DNA from: Pirellula sp. | GTDB lineage: Bacteria > Planctomycetota > Planctomycetia > Pirellulales > PNKZ01 | Assembly (NCBI GenBank): GCA_013822735.1 | Contig: PNKZ01000015.1 | Location: 79,065-143,064, forward strand | Reading direction: 5' to 3' | DNA: 64,000 bases | Shown: positions 46,119 through 55,850 of the stretch, in pieces | Numbering within the stretch: the stretch's first letter is position 1 | Layout: each line of letters opens with the position of its first letter | Made by a program: the position numbers and the translations under genes | Notes under the pieces: generated by a model | Told to the model about the DNA's origin: nothing | Databases searched by the model: none | What the model saw: only the letters and a program-made list of their open reading frames with translations

Positions 46119-46255
46119 ACTTACGTCGCCGCTCGTTTTCAGGGTGCGCAGATAAGTCCCCGTTATCTGCGCGGCCGCTCGGGGAGCTTTTTTGGACATG
46201 TGCGCAGATTACTCCCTGTTATCTGCGCACCTCGCAAGACTCCGTCGACGTAAGT
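46119..46255. repeat. Nested intergenic palindrome: two hairpins bracketed by a 10-bp inverted repeat
   Basis: Outer acttacgtcg (46119-46128) / cgacgtaagt (46246-46255). Inner gcgcagataa-gtccccg-ttatctgcgc (46146-46172) and gcgcagatta-ctccctg-ttatctgcgc (46202-46228). Confidence 0.8.
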
Positions 46256-46314
46256 CCGTAATTCGCAGCCTGACTTACGTCATGGCCGCACTCCAGGCTT
46301 GCCGACCAACCACA

Positions 46315-46382
46315 AATTGCCAAAGACCAGCTCGCACCATACCGGCTAAGCGAGACAATCTCCAGGCAACTTTTGGCCGGCC
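46315..46382 (+). repeat. Two-block conserved intergenic element, copy A
   Basis: aattgccaaaga + 30 nt + aatctccaggcaacttttggccggcc; both blocks are exactly reproduced at 63821-63888 on the minus strand. Confidence 0.85.
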
Positions 46383-46495
46383 GACAGCTCGAAATATCTT
46401 GCGGTCCCGAGGCGGACGGACGCTTCGCAACACGGTAGAATTCGGGCAATCGCGCCGCCCTTCCATTCATCGTCGACCAACGGTCGTTCATTCCC

Positions 46496-47617
46496 ATGCC
46501 GCAACTTCCCATCGCCGCGCCGGAAGACATTGGTTTTGATGCCGCTCGGTTGGCGCGCGTTTATGAGCTTGCCGAGACCTGGACCGAGCGCGGGGAGATT
46601 CCTTCTGCGGCCGTCTGTGTCGGGCGACATGGAAAAATGGTGTCGCCGCGGGCCTTCGGAAAGATGGGGCCGGAGCAGGACGCCGAGCCGATTCGCGATG
46701 ACGCGTTGTTCCTCATGGCGTCGATCACCAAGCCCGTCGTCTATCTAGGGGCGATGCTGCTCGTCGAGCGCGGGCTCATCAATCTCACCGATCCGGTGAC
46801 GAAATACCTTCCCGAGTTTGCCGCGCATCACAAAGAGAACACGTTGCTGCTGCATCTCTTCACGCATACTTCGGGCCTACCCGACATGCTGGAGAACAAC
46901 ACCGAGCTTCGTCGGGCCCACGCGCCGCTGTCGAAGTATGTGCAGCACGGGGTGCGCGATACGGTGCCGCTGTTTCCGGCCGGCACCCAGGTGAGCTATC
47001 AAAGCGTCGGCACGAATCTCACGGCCGAGATCGTGCGGATCGTCTCCGGATTGCCGATCGCCGAGTTTCTGCAGCAAGAAATCTTCGACAAGCTCGGGCT
47101 GAAGTCGATTGCCCTCGGTTCCCGATCGCTCGATCGCAAACGGCTCGTGCGCGTGCAAACGCCCGAATATCAAGAGCCGGCGTTCGGCTGGAACAGCCGC
47201 TATTGGCAAGAACTCGGCGCGCCGTGGGGCGGGCTCTTCAGCACCGCGGCCGATTTCGCGGTCGTATGTCAGTTGATGCTCGGCCTGGGGCGCGTCGGCG
47301 ACGTTCGCATCGCAGCGCCGGCGACCATTCGCGCGATGACGCGTAATCGCCTGCTCGATTTGCCGGAACTCCCCGAGAGCGTGGCCCGCACGCAACCGTG
47401 GGGCCTCGGCTGGCGGCTCAATCATTCCGGCAGCGATGATAGTTGGGGCGAACTTTTGGGCCCGCGCACCTTCGGCCACACCGGCGCCACGGGAACGCTC
47501 GTCTGGATGGACCCCGACACGGAAGTGTTCTGCATCCTACTCACCAACGCGATCCGCGAACGCCAACCGTGGCGGTTGAAAAACCTCTCGAACGCCGTCG
47601 CGGCTGCGGTTGTTTAG
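46496..47617 (+). CDS. Serine hydrolase, beta-lactamase (class C)-like family
   Basis: LMASITKPVVYLGAMLLVERG (SxxK), YQSVGTN, GHTGATGTLVWMDP. Confidence 0.9.
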   Translation: MPQLPIAAPEDIGFDAARLARVYELAETWTERGEIPSAAVCVGRHGKMVSPRAFGKMGPEQDAEPIRDDALFLMASITKPVVYLGAMLLVERGLINLTDPVTKYLPEFAAHHKENTLLLHLFTHTSGLPDMLENNTELRRAHAPLSKYVQHGVRDTVPLFPAGTQVSYQSVGTNLTAEIVRIVSGLPIAEFLQQEIFDKLGLKSIALGSRSLDRKRLVRVQTPEYQEPAFGWNSRYWQELGAPWGGLFSTAADFAVVCQLMLGLGRVGDVRIAAPATIRAMTRNRLLDLPELPESVARTQPWGLGWRLNHSGSDDSWGELLGPRTFGHTGATGTLVWMDPDTEVFCILLTNAIRERQPWRLKNLSNAVAAAVV

Positions 47618-47634
47618 TGATTGTCTTTATCTGG

Positions 47635-48318
47635 GGCGAGCCGGGAGCGTAAGCGACCGGAGTCTTGAATCTCTCTCCGTTTTCGACCAAACCAGTTCAA
47701 CAATTCGTCGCCATGCCCGCTTGGCTGCTGACCAACACGTTTTACGGACAATGGCTTCCCGGCGACGAACGGGGTTCGGTGACAAGCGTACGCGACCGTC
47801 GTCCGGACGATCAAGTGTCGGATAAGCGAATCGAACACGATCTGCGAGGCACCGCCCCGGAGCCGCCGCGACGCGGTTTGGAACGTGCTTCGCTGTTACG
47901 ATTGAAACACGCGCCGATTTCATGCACGGTCGTTATGGCGGAAACTCTCTTCAGGCAGTTTCAAGAAACGGCGACGTTTCGCAAGAGACCTCTGTGGGCC
48001 GTTGCGATCATGTGGAACCATATGCACATGGTGGTCCATGCTCCGGACGATCCGGCCCCCGACCGGCTACTTGGAGACTTCAAAGCCTACGGAAGTCGCG
48101 CGCTCAACCGGGCATGTTCGGAACAGGTCGCCGCACGTTGGTGGACGGACAAAGGGTCCAAACGAAAGCTGGGGGACGACGCAGATGTAGCCGCTGCGAT
48201 ACATTATGTTACGCAAGAGCAGCCTGAACCACTGTTGGTTTGGTCGTTGCGAGATGGTCGGATTATTTAGTTGGTCCAAAGTTTAGTAGACTCCGGTCGC
48301 TTACGCTCCCGGCTCGCC
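47635..48318. mobile_element. RAYT-type transposase gene flanked by 31-bp perfect inverted repeats
   Basis: ggcgagccgggagcgtaagcgaccggagtct (47635-47665) is the exact reverse complement of 48288-48318. Confidence 0.8.
47713..48270 (+). CDS. REP-associated tyrosine transposase / IS200-like (Y1) transposase family protein
   Basis: HUH-like AIMWNHMHMVVHAP, putative catalytic Tyr in AIHYVTQEQ, small size (185 aa). Confidence 0.8.
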   Translation: MPAWLLTNTFYGQWLPGDERGSVTSVRDRRPDDQVSDKRIEHDLRGTAPEPPRRGLERASLLRLKHAPISCTVVMAETLFRQFQETATFRKRPLWAVAIMWNHMHMVVHAPDDPAPDRLLGDFKAYGSRALNRACSEQVAARWWTDKGSKRKLGDDADVAAAIHYVTQEQPEPLLVWSLRDGRII

Positions 48319-48328
48319 TCGGAGAATT

Positions 48329-49816
48329 TTGATGTTCATTCGCCCCCTGTTCGCGATCCTCCTCACACTCTACGGCACTTCATCGATCGTCGCCGCTGCG
48401 CCCGCCGCGAAGCCGAACGTGGTGTATTTCATCATCGACGAGCTCGGCTACTACGAACTCTCCGGCATGGGGCATCCCGAGCACCAGACGCCGAACATCG
48501 ATCGTCTGATGGCCGACGGAATGCGGTTTACGCAATGTCTCGCCGGCGGACCGGTCTGCGCACCGACGCGCTGTGCGTTGCTCACGGGCAAGCACGCCGG
48601 GCACATGACCGTGCGAGCCAACGGCGGCTTCGATCCGTTGCGCGAAGGAGAAGCGACGTTGGCCTCCATGTTTAAAGACGCAGGCTACGCGACCGGCGGC
48701 TTCGGCAAATGGGGCAACGGCGGACGCGGCACCTCGGGCGTGCCGGAGAAACACGGCTTCGACCTCTTCCTCGGCTACTACGATCAGGTGCATGCCCATA
48801 CCTTCTTTCCGAAATACCTGGTGCGGAATAGTGAGGAAGTGCCGCTCGCGGGCAACACGGGCGATACGAAGGTCGGCGAGACCTTCAGCCAGTACGTAAT
48901 CTTCGACGAAGCAAAGAAGTTCATTCGCGCGAATAAGCAGCAGCCGTTCTTTGCTTACCTCCCGTTCACGCCGCCGCATGGGCAGTGGGGCTTTCCGAAA
49001 GACGATCCGTCGTGGCAGTTGTTCAAAGACAAGCCGTATAAATTCGAAGGGAAGATGCTCGAAGATGCCCGGATGTATGCGGCGATGGTCAACCTGATCG
49101 ACCGCGAAGTCGGCGAAGTGCGCGACCTACTCAAGGAACTCGGTCTCACGGATAACACGATCATCGTCTTCTCCGGCGACAACGGGGCGAACAAATACTT
49201 CCCGAACAAAGAATACCCCGAAGGCGTGTTTAGCCCGAACGTGAACCCGCGCACCGGCGTGAAGTACCGCGGCTTCAAGGGGCAACTCTACGACGGCGGC
49301 CTGCATGTGCCGTTCGCCGTTTGCTGGCCGGGCAAGATCAAGCCGGGCTCCGTGAGCGATCACCTCAGCTACTTCCCCGACGTGATGCCGACGCTCGCCG
49401 AGCTCAGCGGCACCACGTGCCCGAAGGACGCCGACGGCATTTCCTTCGCCCCGACGCTCCTCGGCGCCGACGCCGCGGGCGGCAAGCAAGCGGAGCATGA
49501 GTACCTTTACTGGGAGCACCAGAAAGACATCGCCGTGCGGAGCGGCAATTGGAAAGCCATTCAAGTGGGCGGGCCGGGGAAGCCGTGGGAGCTTTACGAC
49601 TTGGCGAACGACGTGTCGGAGGAGCACGACGTCGCTGCGGAACACTCCGATATCTTGGAAAAGCTGAAAGGCTACGCCGCCGCTGCGCACGTGCCTGTGG
49701 AGCCGGGGGTCGTTTACGATCGGTCGCTCGTCGAGAAAGATCGGAAGTATCGCGACGGCGAACCGGCGGAGAAACCGGCCGCAAAGAAGAAGAAACGGAT
49801 CAAAGCCAAGGTTTAG
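48329..49816 (+). CDS. Sulfatase (arylsulfatase family)
   Basis: GGPVCAPTRCALLTGKHAGH matches the C-x-P-x-R sulfatase signature; IIDELGYYELSGMGHPEHQTPNIDRLMADG. Confidence 0.93.
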   Translation: MMFIRPLFAILLTLYGTSSIVAAAPAAKPNVVYFIIDELGYYELSGMGHPEHQTPNIDRLMADGMRFTQCLAGGPVCAPTRCALLTGKHAGHMTVRANGGFDPLREGEATLASMFKDAGYATGGFGKWGNGGRGTSGVPEKHGFDLFLGYYDQVHAHTFFPKYLVRNSEEVPLAGNTGDTKVGETFSQYVIFDEAKKFIRANKQQPFFAYLPFTPPHGQWGFPKDDPSWQLFKDKPYKFEGKMLEDARMYAAMVNLIDREVGEVRDLLKELGLTDNTIIVFSGDNGANKYFPNKEYPEGVFSPNVNPRTGVKYRGFKGQLYDGGLHVPFAVCWPGKIKPGSVSDHLSYFPDVMPTLAELSGTTCPKDADGISFAPTLLGADAAGGKQAEHEYLYWEHQKDIAVRSGNWKAIQVGGPGKPWELYDLANDVSEEHDVAAEHSDILEKLKGYAAAAHVPVEPGVVYDRSLVEKDRKYRDGEPAEKPAAKKKKRIKAKV

Positions 49817-49930
49817 TATCAAGGCCGGGCACCTCCGGCTTACGGCACGGCAATTGCTTTGGAAGGGGTATCGACTCGTAGGCGAGCAAATCGTCGCGAA
49901 ACGCCCCCACTTTCGACAAGGCAGCTTGCA

Positions 49931-51067
49931 ATGCACTCAACCCGATCAATCGTCGCGCTATTTGGAATCATGGCCGTGGCGGGTGCGCTACCGGTCGCTC
50001 GATCGGCCGAACGCCTCAACAATTGGGCAGTTCTCGATCCTGCGGCGGAAGCCCCGACGAAGCCTGCCGAGGAGTCGCCGCTTCCGCTCGTCTTGCGTAT
50101 CGACAAGACGGCCCTCACGCGCTACTCCGACAGCGACGTCGACCGCACGGGCGAGGTCAAGAAGATGGTCTTGGGCACTTATTGCGTCGGCGATAGTCAC
50201 ACGACGGGAACGATCCGCGCGGAACTCCTTCCCGACTCGCAGGAGGCGGCGTTCGATATTTACTTCCGCGGCCGCACCGTTACCAACACCAAAGGAACAC
50301 AGGAGCCGGGAGTCGTTTGGAGTCATACGATTACCGAGTTCGTATCCAAGCGTCGCGTCATTTTCGACCCCCGCAAAGGTTTTGTGGTCGTCGGTGAAAA
50401 CGAGACCACCGGCGATACGAAGCTCGGTTACGATCGCTTCGGCTCGACGCGCCAATTCGGCCATCGACTGATCACGCGGATTACGGAAAAGAAGTCGTAT
50501 CAAATCTTCGAACAGGCTCGTTTGATCGCGGATCGTGACAATAAGAAAGAAGTGGCCGAGACGTTCAGTAAGGAAGTCGACCAGCAAGTTGCTGAGGCCA
50601 ACAAAGGTCTCGACCTCGTCCGCTACGTAAACGGTTTCCTCGGCGACCAAAAGACGCTGCAATTGCACGCCAAGTCGACGAAAGACTTCATCTATATCGG
50701 CATCGGTCCCGAAGGGGAAAAGTATGCTCCCATGGCGGAGATGCCGCCGAGCCGCGGCACGCCGGCGCCAATGGAAATATGGGTGCACGCGTCGCTGCTG
50801 AGCGAGCCGGTCGCCGCGTTGCTGAAACTGATCACGCCCGACATGCCGATTCCGCTGCTGGCCCAAACCAAGATTCTGAGCGCGCTGGCGCTGCCGATCT
50901 CCGGATCGCAGTCGGCGATGGACGTCGACTTCCACGACGGCTGGTTGGTGCTCGGCCTGCCGGACGACGGCGCGAAGGCGCCGCCGCCTGCCGTTGCAGA
51001 AGGTGCGAAGACGGAAGGCACGACAGAAGCGAAGGACAACGGCAACGTAGCCCAGCAAGCGCGCTAG
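49931..51067 (+). CDS. Hypothetical secreted protein
   Basis: Signal peptide MHSTRSIVALFGIMAVAGALPVARS; no family recognised. Confidence 0.65.
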   Translation: MHSTRSIVALFGIMAVAGALPVARSAERLNNWAVLDPAAEAPTKPAEESPLPLVLRIDKTALTRYSDSDVDRTGEVKKMVLGTYCVGDSHTTGTIRAELLPDSQEAAFDIYFRGRTVTNTKGTQEPGVVWSHTITEFVSKRRVIFDPRKGFVVVGENETTGDTKLGYDRFGSTRQFGHRLITRITEKKSYQIFEQARLIADRDNKKEVAETFSKEVDQQVAEANKGLDLVRYVNGFLGDQKTLQLHAKSTKDFIYIGIGPEGEKYAPMAEMPPSRGTPAPMEIWVHASLLSEPVAALLKLITPDMPIPLLAQTKILSALALPISGSQSAMDVDFHDGWLVLGLPDDGAKAPPPAVAEGAKTEGTTEAKDNGNVAQQAR

Positions 51068-51082
51068 GCTCGAGTGCGAGCG

Positions 51083-52312
51083 CTACTTTCGGACGTTCAC
51101 ATCGTCCGGGCGTTGGCCGATCGTGATCGTTAGTTTCTGCGGACCGTCGGCGCGGAGCACGATCATCTCGACCTTGTCGCCCGTTTTTCGGCGGGCGATA
51201 TCGAGCGTAAGCTCCATCGCATCCACTGCCGGCTTTCCGTCCCATTGCAATATGACGTCGCCGACGCGCAAGCCGCCGAGTGCGGCCGGCGAATTCGGCA
51301 ACACCCGCTTCACGAGAATGCCGCCGGTTTGCTCGACGTCGAGTTCCTTCATTTGTTCGGCGCTCAGGTTATCCAGACCCACGCCGAGCCAGCCGCGCGC
51401 GACGCGCCCTTCCGTGATGAGCTGGTTGTAAACCTTGCGCGCCTCATTGCTCGGAATAGCAAAACTGATCCCGCGGAACGCCTCGCCGAGAATGGCCGTG
51501 TTGATCCCGACGACCTTCCCGGTGATATCCACCAACGGGCCGCCGCTATTGCCGGGATTTACGGCGGCGTCGGTTTGCAAAAAGTCTTGATAGGGAGAGC
51601 CTTTGGCGAGACCGCGACGTTCCTTCGCGCTGACGATGCCGGACGTAAACGTGCCGTCGAGCCCGTAGGGATTGCCGACGGCCAGCACCCAATCACCGAC
51701 GGCGAGTTCGTCGCTATTGCCCCATGCGGCGGCGATGAGGTTCTGCGAGTTCAGCTTGATCACCGCGAGATCCATCAGCACGTCGTAGCCCACCAGTCGC
51801 ACGTCGGTAATCGTGCGTCCGTCAGCCAGCTTCACCTCCAACGCGGCGGCATCTTGCACGACGTGGAAGTTCGTGACGACGTACCCTTCCTTGGCGTCGA
51901 CGATCACGCCGGAACCCTGCCCGCGCATGCGCTGGCCTTTTCCGTAGGGCACGCGCAGCCCCCACTCGTCTTGCATCTCCTGCCGGACGATCTTGATCGA
52001 TTCCGTATTGATGTGCACGACGCTCGGTTCCACCAGCTCCGCCACGCGACGAAACGCCAGCGACGTATCCGCCAGCTTCACGAGGCTCGCATTCGCGCCG
52101 AGTTTCGCGATCTCCTCGGCTGCAACTTCCGATTTGGCGCGCAGTTCGCCGCGCTTCATCCCGTATTGCACCTGTTCGGCCATGTAAGGAAGTACGATGA
52201 CGAAGATCAGCGCGAAGAGCAGCAAGAGCAACAACGGTAATCGCCGAGCGGGCGCAGGGGGGGGCGGAGGAGGTGCGTAGGGGCCTGGGTAAAACGGAGG
52301 AATTTCACTCAT
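51083..52312 (-). CDS. Trypsin-like serine protease with PDZ domain (HtrA/DegP family)
   Basis: VVTNFHVVQDA, GNPYGLDGTFTSGIVSA, NPGNSGGPLVDITGKVVGINTA; C-terminal PDZ. Confidence 0.93.
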   Translation of the reverse strand: MSEIPPFYPGPYAPPPPPPAPARRLPLLLLLLFALIFVIVLPYMAEQVQYGMKRGELRAKSEVAAEEIAKLGANASLVKLADTSLAFRRVAELVEPSVVHINTESIKIVRQEMQDEWGLRVPYGKGQRMRGQGSGVIVDAKEGYVVTNFHVVQDAAALEVKLADGRTITDVRLVGYDVLMDLAVIKLNSQNLIAAAWGNSDELAVGDWVLAVGNPYGLDGTFTSGIVSAKERRGLAKGSPYQDFLQTDAAVNPGNSGGPLVDITGKVVGINTAILGEAFRGISFAIPSNEARKVYNQLITEGRVARGWLGVGLDNLSAEQMKELDVEQTGGILVKRVLPNSPAALGGLRVGDVILQWDGKPAVDAMELTLDIARRKTGDKVEMIVLRADGPQKLTITIGQRPDDVNVRK

Positions 52313-52483
52313 CGCGTATCATCTCGTCCGGCCGAGGGTGCTTGAGAATCGGGCCGACGGCGGGTAGAACCGCAACGTGGGAGCGGCAGTTCGACGACGC
52401 ATCGGCAGGTCGATTATATCGCCGCGTTCCTTAATCGGGCACCCGCCGGCAAAAAGTTCGCCGCCGTTCGCCGCTTCAGGAGT

Positions 52484-53140
52484 TTGTGCGTGTCGCGTCC
52501 CCGTTTTTTTCCGGCGCCGCAATCGGCAGGCTCCGACGGCTTTCTCGGCGTCGGCGGCCGGCTCACGCCCGAGTGGCTGCTCGACGCCTATCGTCACGGC
52601 ATCTTTCCTTGGCCGCTCGGCGACGGCACGCTGGCTTGGTTTTCGCCCGACCCGCGCACGGTGATCGAGTTCGCCGATTTCCACGTTCCGCGAAGGCTCC
52701 GCGACACGCTCCGCAGCAAGAAGTTCACGGTGACGTTCGACCAAGACTTCGCCGGCGTCATCGACGGGTGCGCCACGTCTCAAGACCGACTCGAACACAC
52801 TTGGATCACGCCCGAGATGCGCGCGGCCTATCTTGCAATGCATCAGCTCGGGCATGCCCATAGCGTCGAGGCGTGGCATGAAGGGCGACTTGCGGGCGGC
52901 ACCTACGGCCTCGCCGTCGGCGGACTGTTCGCGGCCGAGTCGATGTTCTTCCGCGTCAGCGACGCCTCGAAAGTCGCGCTGGTAACGCTCGTCGAACATC
53001 TCCAGACGCGCGGCTATGTCCTGCTCGACATCCAACAGATGACCGCCAACTCGCGACGGTTCGGGGCGACGGATCTTCGCCGGCGCGACTACTTGAAGCG
53101 CGTCGCCGCGGCGGTCGACCTGCCGACGACGTTTCGCTAA
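52484..53140 (+). CDS. aat: Leucyl/phenylalanyl-tRNA--protein transferase
   Basis: LLDAYRHGIFPWP, WFSPDPRTVIEF, HSVEAWHEGRLAGGTYGLAVGGLFAAESMF, LLDIQ. Confidence 0.93.
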   Translation: MCVSRPRFFPAPQSAGSDGFLGVGGRLTPEWLLDAYRHGIFPWPLGDGTLAWFSPDPRTVIEFADFHVPRRLRDTLRSKKFTVTFDQDFAGVIDGCATSQDRLEHTWITPEMRAAYLAMHQLGHAHSVEAWHEGRLAGGTYGLAVGGLFAAESMFFRVSDASKVALVTLVEHLQTRGYVLLDIQQMTANSRRFGATDLRRRDYLKRVAAAVDLPTTFR

Positions 53141-53161
53141 CCGGCCCTCTAGAGCAGCTCG

Positions 53162-54199
53162 TCAGTTCGGGACTTCGGCCGGCTGCAGGCGTCGGGCGGT
53201 CGTAATCGGCGTGCCGATCGGCGTATTCGCCTCGCCGGCTAGCGGCACAGCGGCGTTCACCGGTCCCGCGCTCACCGGGCGAGCAATCGCGGCCGTCCCT
53301 TTCGGCAGCGACATCCCCATCACATCGCGATAGATGCGATTCGAGATCGACGCAAATTCTTGCTTCGTCTCCGGCGTTACGTTCCGGCACTTCGAAGCGA
53401 TGCGATGTAAGTTTTCCGGAGCCGCTTCGGCCGCTGCGCTCACGCTGGAAACGAAGCCGGTCGTCTCGCGAAAGTTGTGGTCGGCAATACTCCCGATCAT
53501 CGATTGAAACGTCTTCGCAAACACTTCAACGCCGAAGCTATCGAGCTTTACGAACGAATCGAGCCGGCATTGCAGATAGCTGCGGTCGTCGGCATCGCGA
53601 ACGTGCGCGCTCCGCAACGAGAGGATGCAGCGACCTTTGATCGGCCGCGGCATGAGCGTGCCGGTATACACCCCTTCGCAAAACACCACATGGTGCGATT
53701 GCGAACGGTAGAGAAAGTGAATGTCGCCCGAGGTCCCTTGACCGTCGTCGATGTGGTACGACGTCGGTCCGATCTTCTTAATGGTGACTTTCGTCACCCC
53801 CATCACTTCCCACATGTTGATCACGAGTTCGGGATGCTCGAGCAAAAACACGTAGAGCTCGGCATCGGCCTCGATCACTTGCTGCGGTAATCGACGAAAG
53901 ATCGTCGTGTCGTTGACGATGGTCGTCGCCAGCGCGCGCCCTTGCGCCGTCAGCTTATTGAGCGGCAACGAGCGCAAGGCGTCGGCTTGCAGTTCGCGCG
54001 AACCGCCGTGGGCGTTCAATCCGCCGGGCACCTGCTCCGCCGCACGTGCCGGCAATGCCGCCGCGAAGGCCAGGGATAAAGCGAAGAACGCACGCGCGAC
54101 GGATTTCGAGATCAAATTGTCTGACGACGTACGCAAACCGGCCCCCTTCCACGGCAAATGACTTCCATCGAACCGACGTCGATCGAAGCATCCGAACAC
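53162..54199 (-). CDS. Hypothetical exported protein
   Basis: Long ORF with internal signal-like segment VARAFFALSLAFAAALPARA; start uncertain. Confidence 0.55.
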   Translation of the reverse strand: MFGCFDRRRFDGSHLPWKGAGLRTSSDNLISKSVARAFFALSLAFAAALPARAAEQVPGGLNAHGGSRELQADALRSLPLNKLTAQGRALATTIVNDTTIFRRLPQQVIEADAELYVFLLEHPELVINMWEVMGVTKVTIKKIGPTSYHIDDGQGTSGDIHFLYRSQSHHVVFCEGVYTGTLMPRPIKGRCILSLRSAHVRDADDRSYLQCRLDSFVKLDSFGVEVFAKTFQSMIGSIADHNFRETTGFVSSVSAAAEAAPENLHRIASKCRNVTPETKQEFASISNRIYRDVMGMSLPKGTAAIARPVSAGPVNAAVPLAGEANTPIGTPITTARRLQPAEVPN

Positions 54200-54360
54200 G
54201 TCCGCGAAGACGGTCCGGATTTAACGGCCCTAGTGATAATTCGGCTTACGGAAAAAGAACCGCCACTGTTTTTCGCCCCAACGTCGGAACTAGTGCGCGA
54301 AGCCTTACCCCGATTGATCTTGTGACGAATCGCACCTCTCGCGCATGATGCTCGCCGACG

Positions 54361-55746
54361 ATGCCTACTTCACCCAATTCTCGCGGTGCGCCCAACTCGC
54401 GACCGATCCTTCGAGGCTCGGAGTCGAAACCGCCGCTGCGCGCCGAACCGCCGCCCCCTTTTAAGGCGCCCGTTCCGAGTGCCCCGTCGGTTTCCGTCCC
54501 GCGCAAGCATCGCCCGTTGCTTTGGTTTGTGCTGTTGCCGGCGCTGGTCGTCTTGCCGGCGGGCGGCGCGTGGGTCTATCTCGACGCTTGGCCGCGCGAA
54601 ATGTCGCAGCGATGGGAAGCGCGCTTGGCCGATTGCCCCGACACGGAGATCGCCGCGCATTTCAAACGCTTGGAAAGCTTCGGCGCCGCCGGCGTGCAAG
54701 CACGCGTTCGCTTGCTGATGTCGCCGCGACGGGCCGTCGCGGAAGCCGCGCGAAGTTCCCTGGCCGAATACCTGCAATCGCTCATCGCCGGCGACGCACC
54801 CATTCCCGACGTCGACCTGGCGCCGTTGGCCGACGGAATGGAACAGTTAGTCGGCCTGACGCAGTTCGGCGTTCCCGAATCCGCCGTCGACTGGACTTGG
54901 CAAGTACTCGAAACGACCGGCGGCCTGAGCCTCGAGGCGCGTTTGCCCACTCAAACACGCGGCCGGCTCTTGATTGCTTGCAATACGCTGCTGGAGCGCC
55001 CGACGACCACAGCGACCGATGCACGGACGATCGCCCGCCCCGTGCCTTCCGCAACCTCGCCGCCGGCGGCCGGCACCGCGATTTCGACCATCGCCGCCGG
55101 CATCCCTGCTTCGTCGCCGATTATCTCCAACACGCCGCAACCCGCGATGAATCCCGCTCCTACGGCGTCCGCGGCGGTTTCGCAGGCTCCCGAACCGTCG
55201 CAAGCCGCGAGCGCCGCGAATTCGGCCGCGCGCGTCAACCCGATGCGTGGGCCGGTCACCGATGCGCACGTGCAGCCGGTTTCCAATCCGCCGCGCATGC
55301 CGACGATTACGCCCGAACCAACGCCCGAACTGACGGCCGAGCCGGCCTTGGCACTAAGTGCCCGCACCGCGTGGTCGCTCTTTGCCGAACTCGGCGCCGT
55401 CGACACGGTAAGCGGCGGCGCACTTCGCGCCGAGCTCCATCGACGCGGATTCTCCGAAGCAGAAATCGAACTTGGCCGGCATCTCACGAGCCCCGACGCC
55501 GCCGAACGTTTGCACTACACGCAACGTTTGCCGACGCTGGCAGGTGCGTCGCTCAAGCCGTGGTTGCTGCATCTTTCGGCCGATCCCGACGTCGACGTTC
55601 GCCAAGCCTGCTTGGCGATGATGGCGACGACGCACGATCCGGCGATCTTAGCTCGCGTGCGTGAACTCGCTTTCACCGACGGCGATGAAATCATTCGCAA
55701 GACCGCGGCGCAAGTAATCGACGGAGCCAACGGCAAGCGCCGCTAG
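54361..55746 (+). CDS. Hypothetical membrane-anchored protein with Ala/Pro/Thr-rich linker and possible HEAT-like C terminus
   Basis: TM LWFVLLPALVVLPAGGAWVYL; C-terminal LSADPDVDVRQACLAMMATTHDPAILARVRELAF. Confidence 0.6.
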   Translation: MPTSPNSRGAPNSRPILRGSESKPPLRAEPPPPFKAPVPSAPSVSVPRKHRPLLWFVLLPALVVLPAGGAWVYLDAWPREMSQRWEARLADCPDTEIAAHFKRLESFGAAGVQARVRLLMSPRRAVAEAARSSLAEYLQSLIAGDAPIPDVDLAPLADGMEQLVGLTQFGVPESAVDWTWQVLETTGGLSLEARLPTQTRGRLLIACNTLLERPTTTATDARTIARPVPSATSPPAAGTAISTIAAGIPASSPIISNTPQPAMNPAPTASAAVSQAPEPSQAASAANSAARVNPMRGPVTDAHVQPVSNPPRMPTITPEPTPELTAEPALALSARTAWSLFAELGAVDTVSGGALRAELHRRGFSEAEIELGRHLTSPDAAERLHYTQRLPTLAGASLKPWLLHLSADPDVDVRQACLAMMATTHDPAILARVRELAFTDGDEIIRKTAAQVIDGANGKRR

Positions 55747-55762
55747 CACAACACTCTTTGTA

Positions 55763-55829
55763 GCGAGCGGCGGGGTTTATCCGCCGTCTGAAGAGCGCGC
55801 AGACGGCGGGGATAAACCCCGCCGCTCGC
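55763..55829. repeat. Long intergenic inverted repeat (REP/BIME-like), between convergent genes
   Basis: gcgagcggcggggtttatccgccgtctg ... cagacggcggggataaaccccgccgctcgc; arms differ by a 2-nt indel. Confidence 0.85.
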
Positions 55830-55850
55830 CGTGATTGTGCCCGATTCCTC

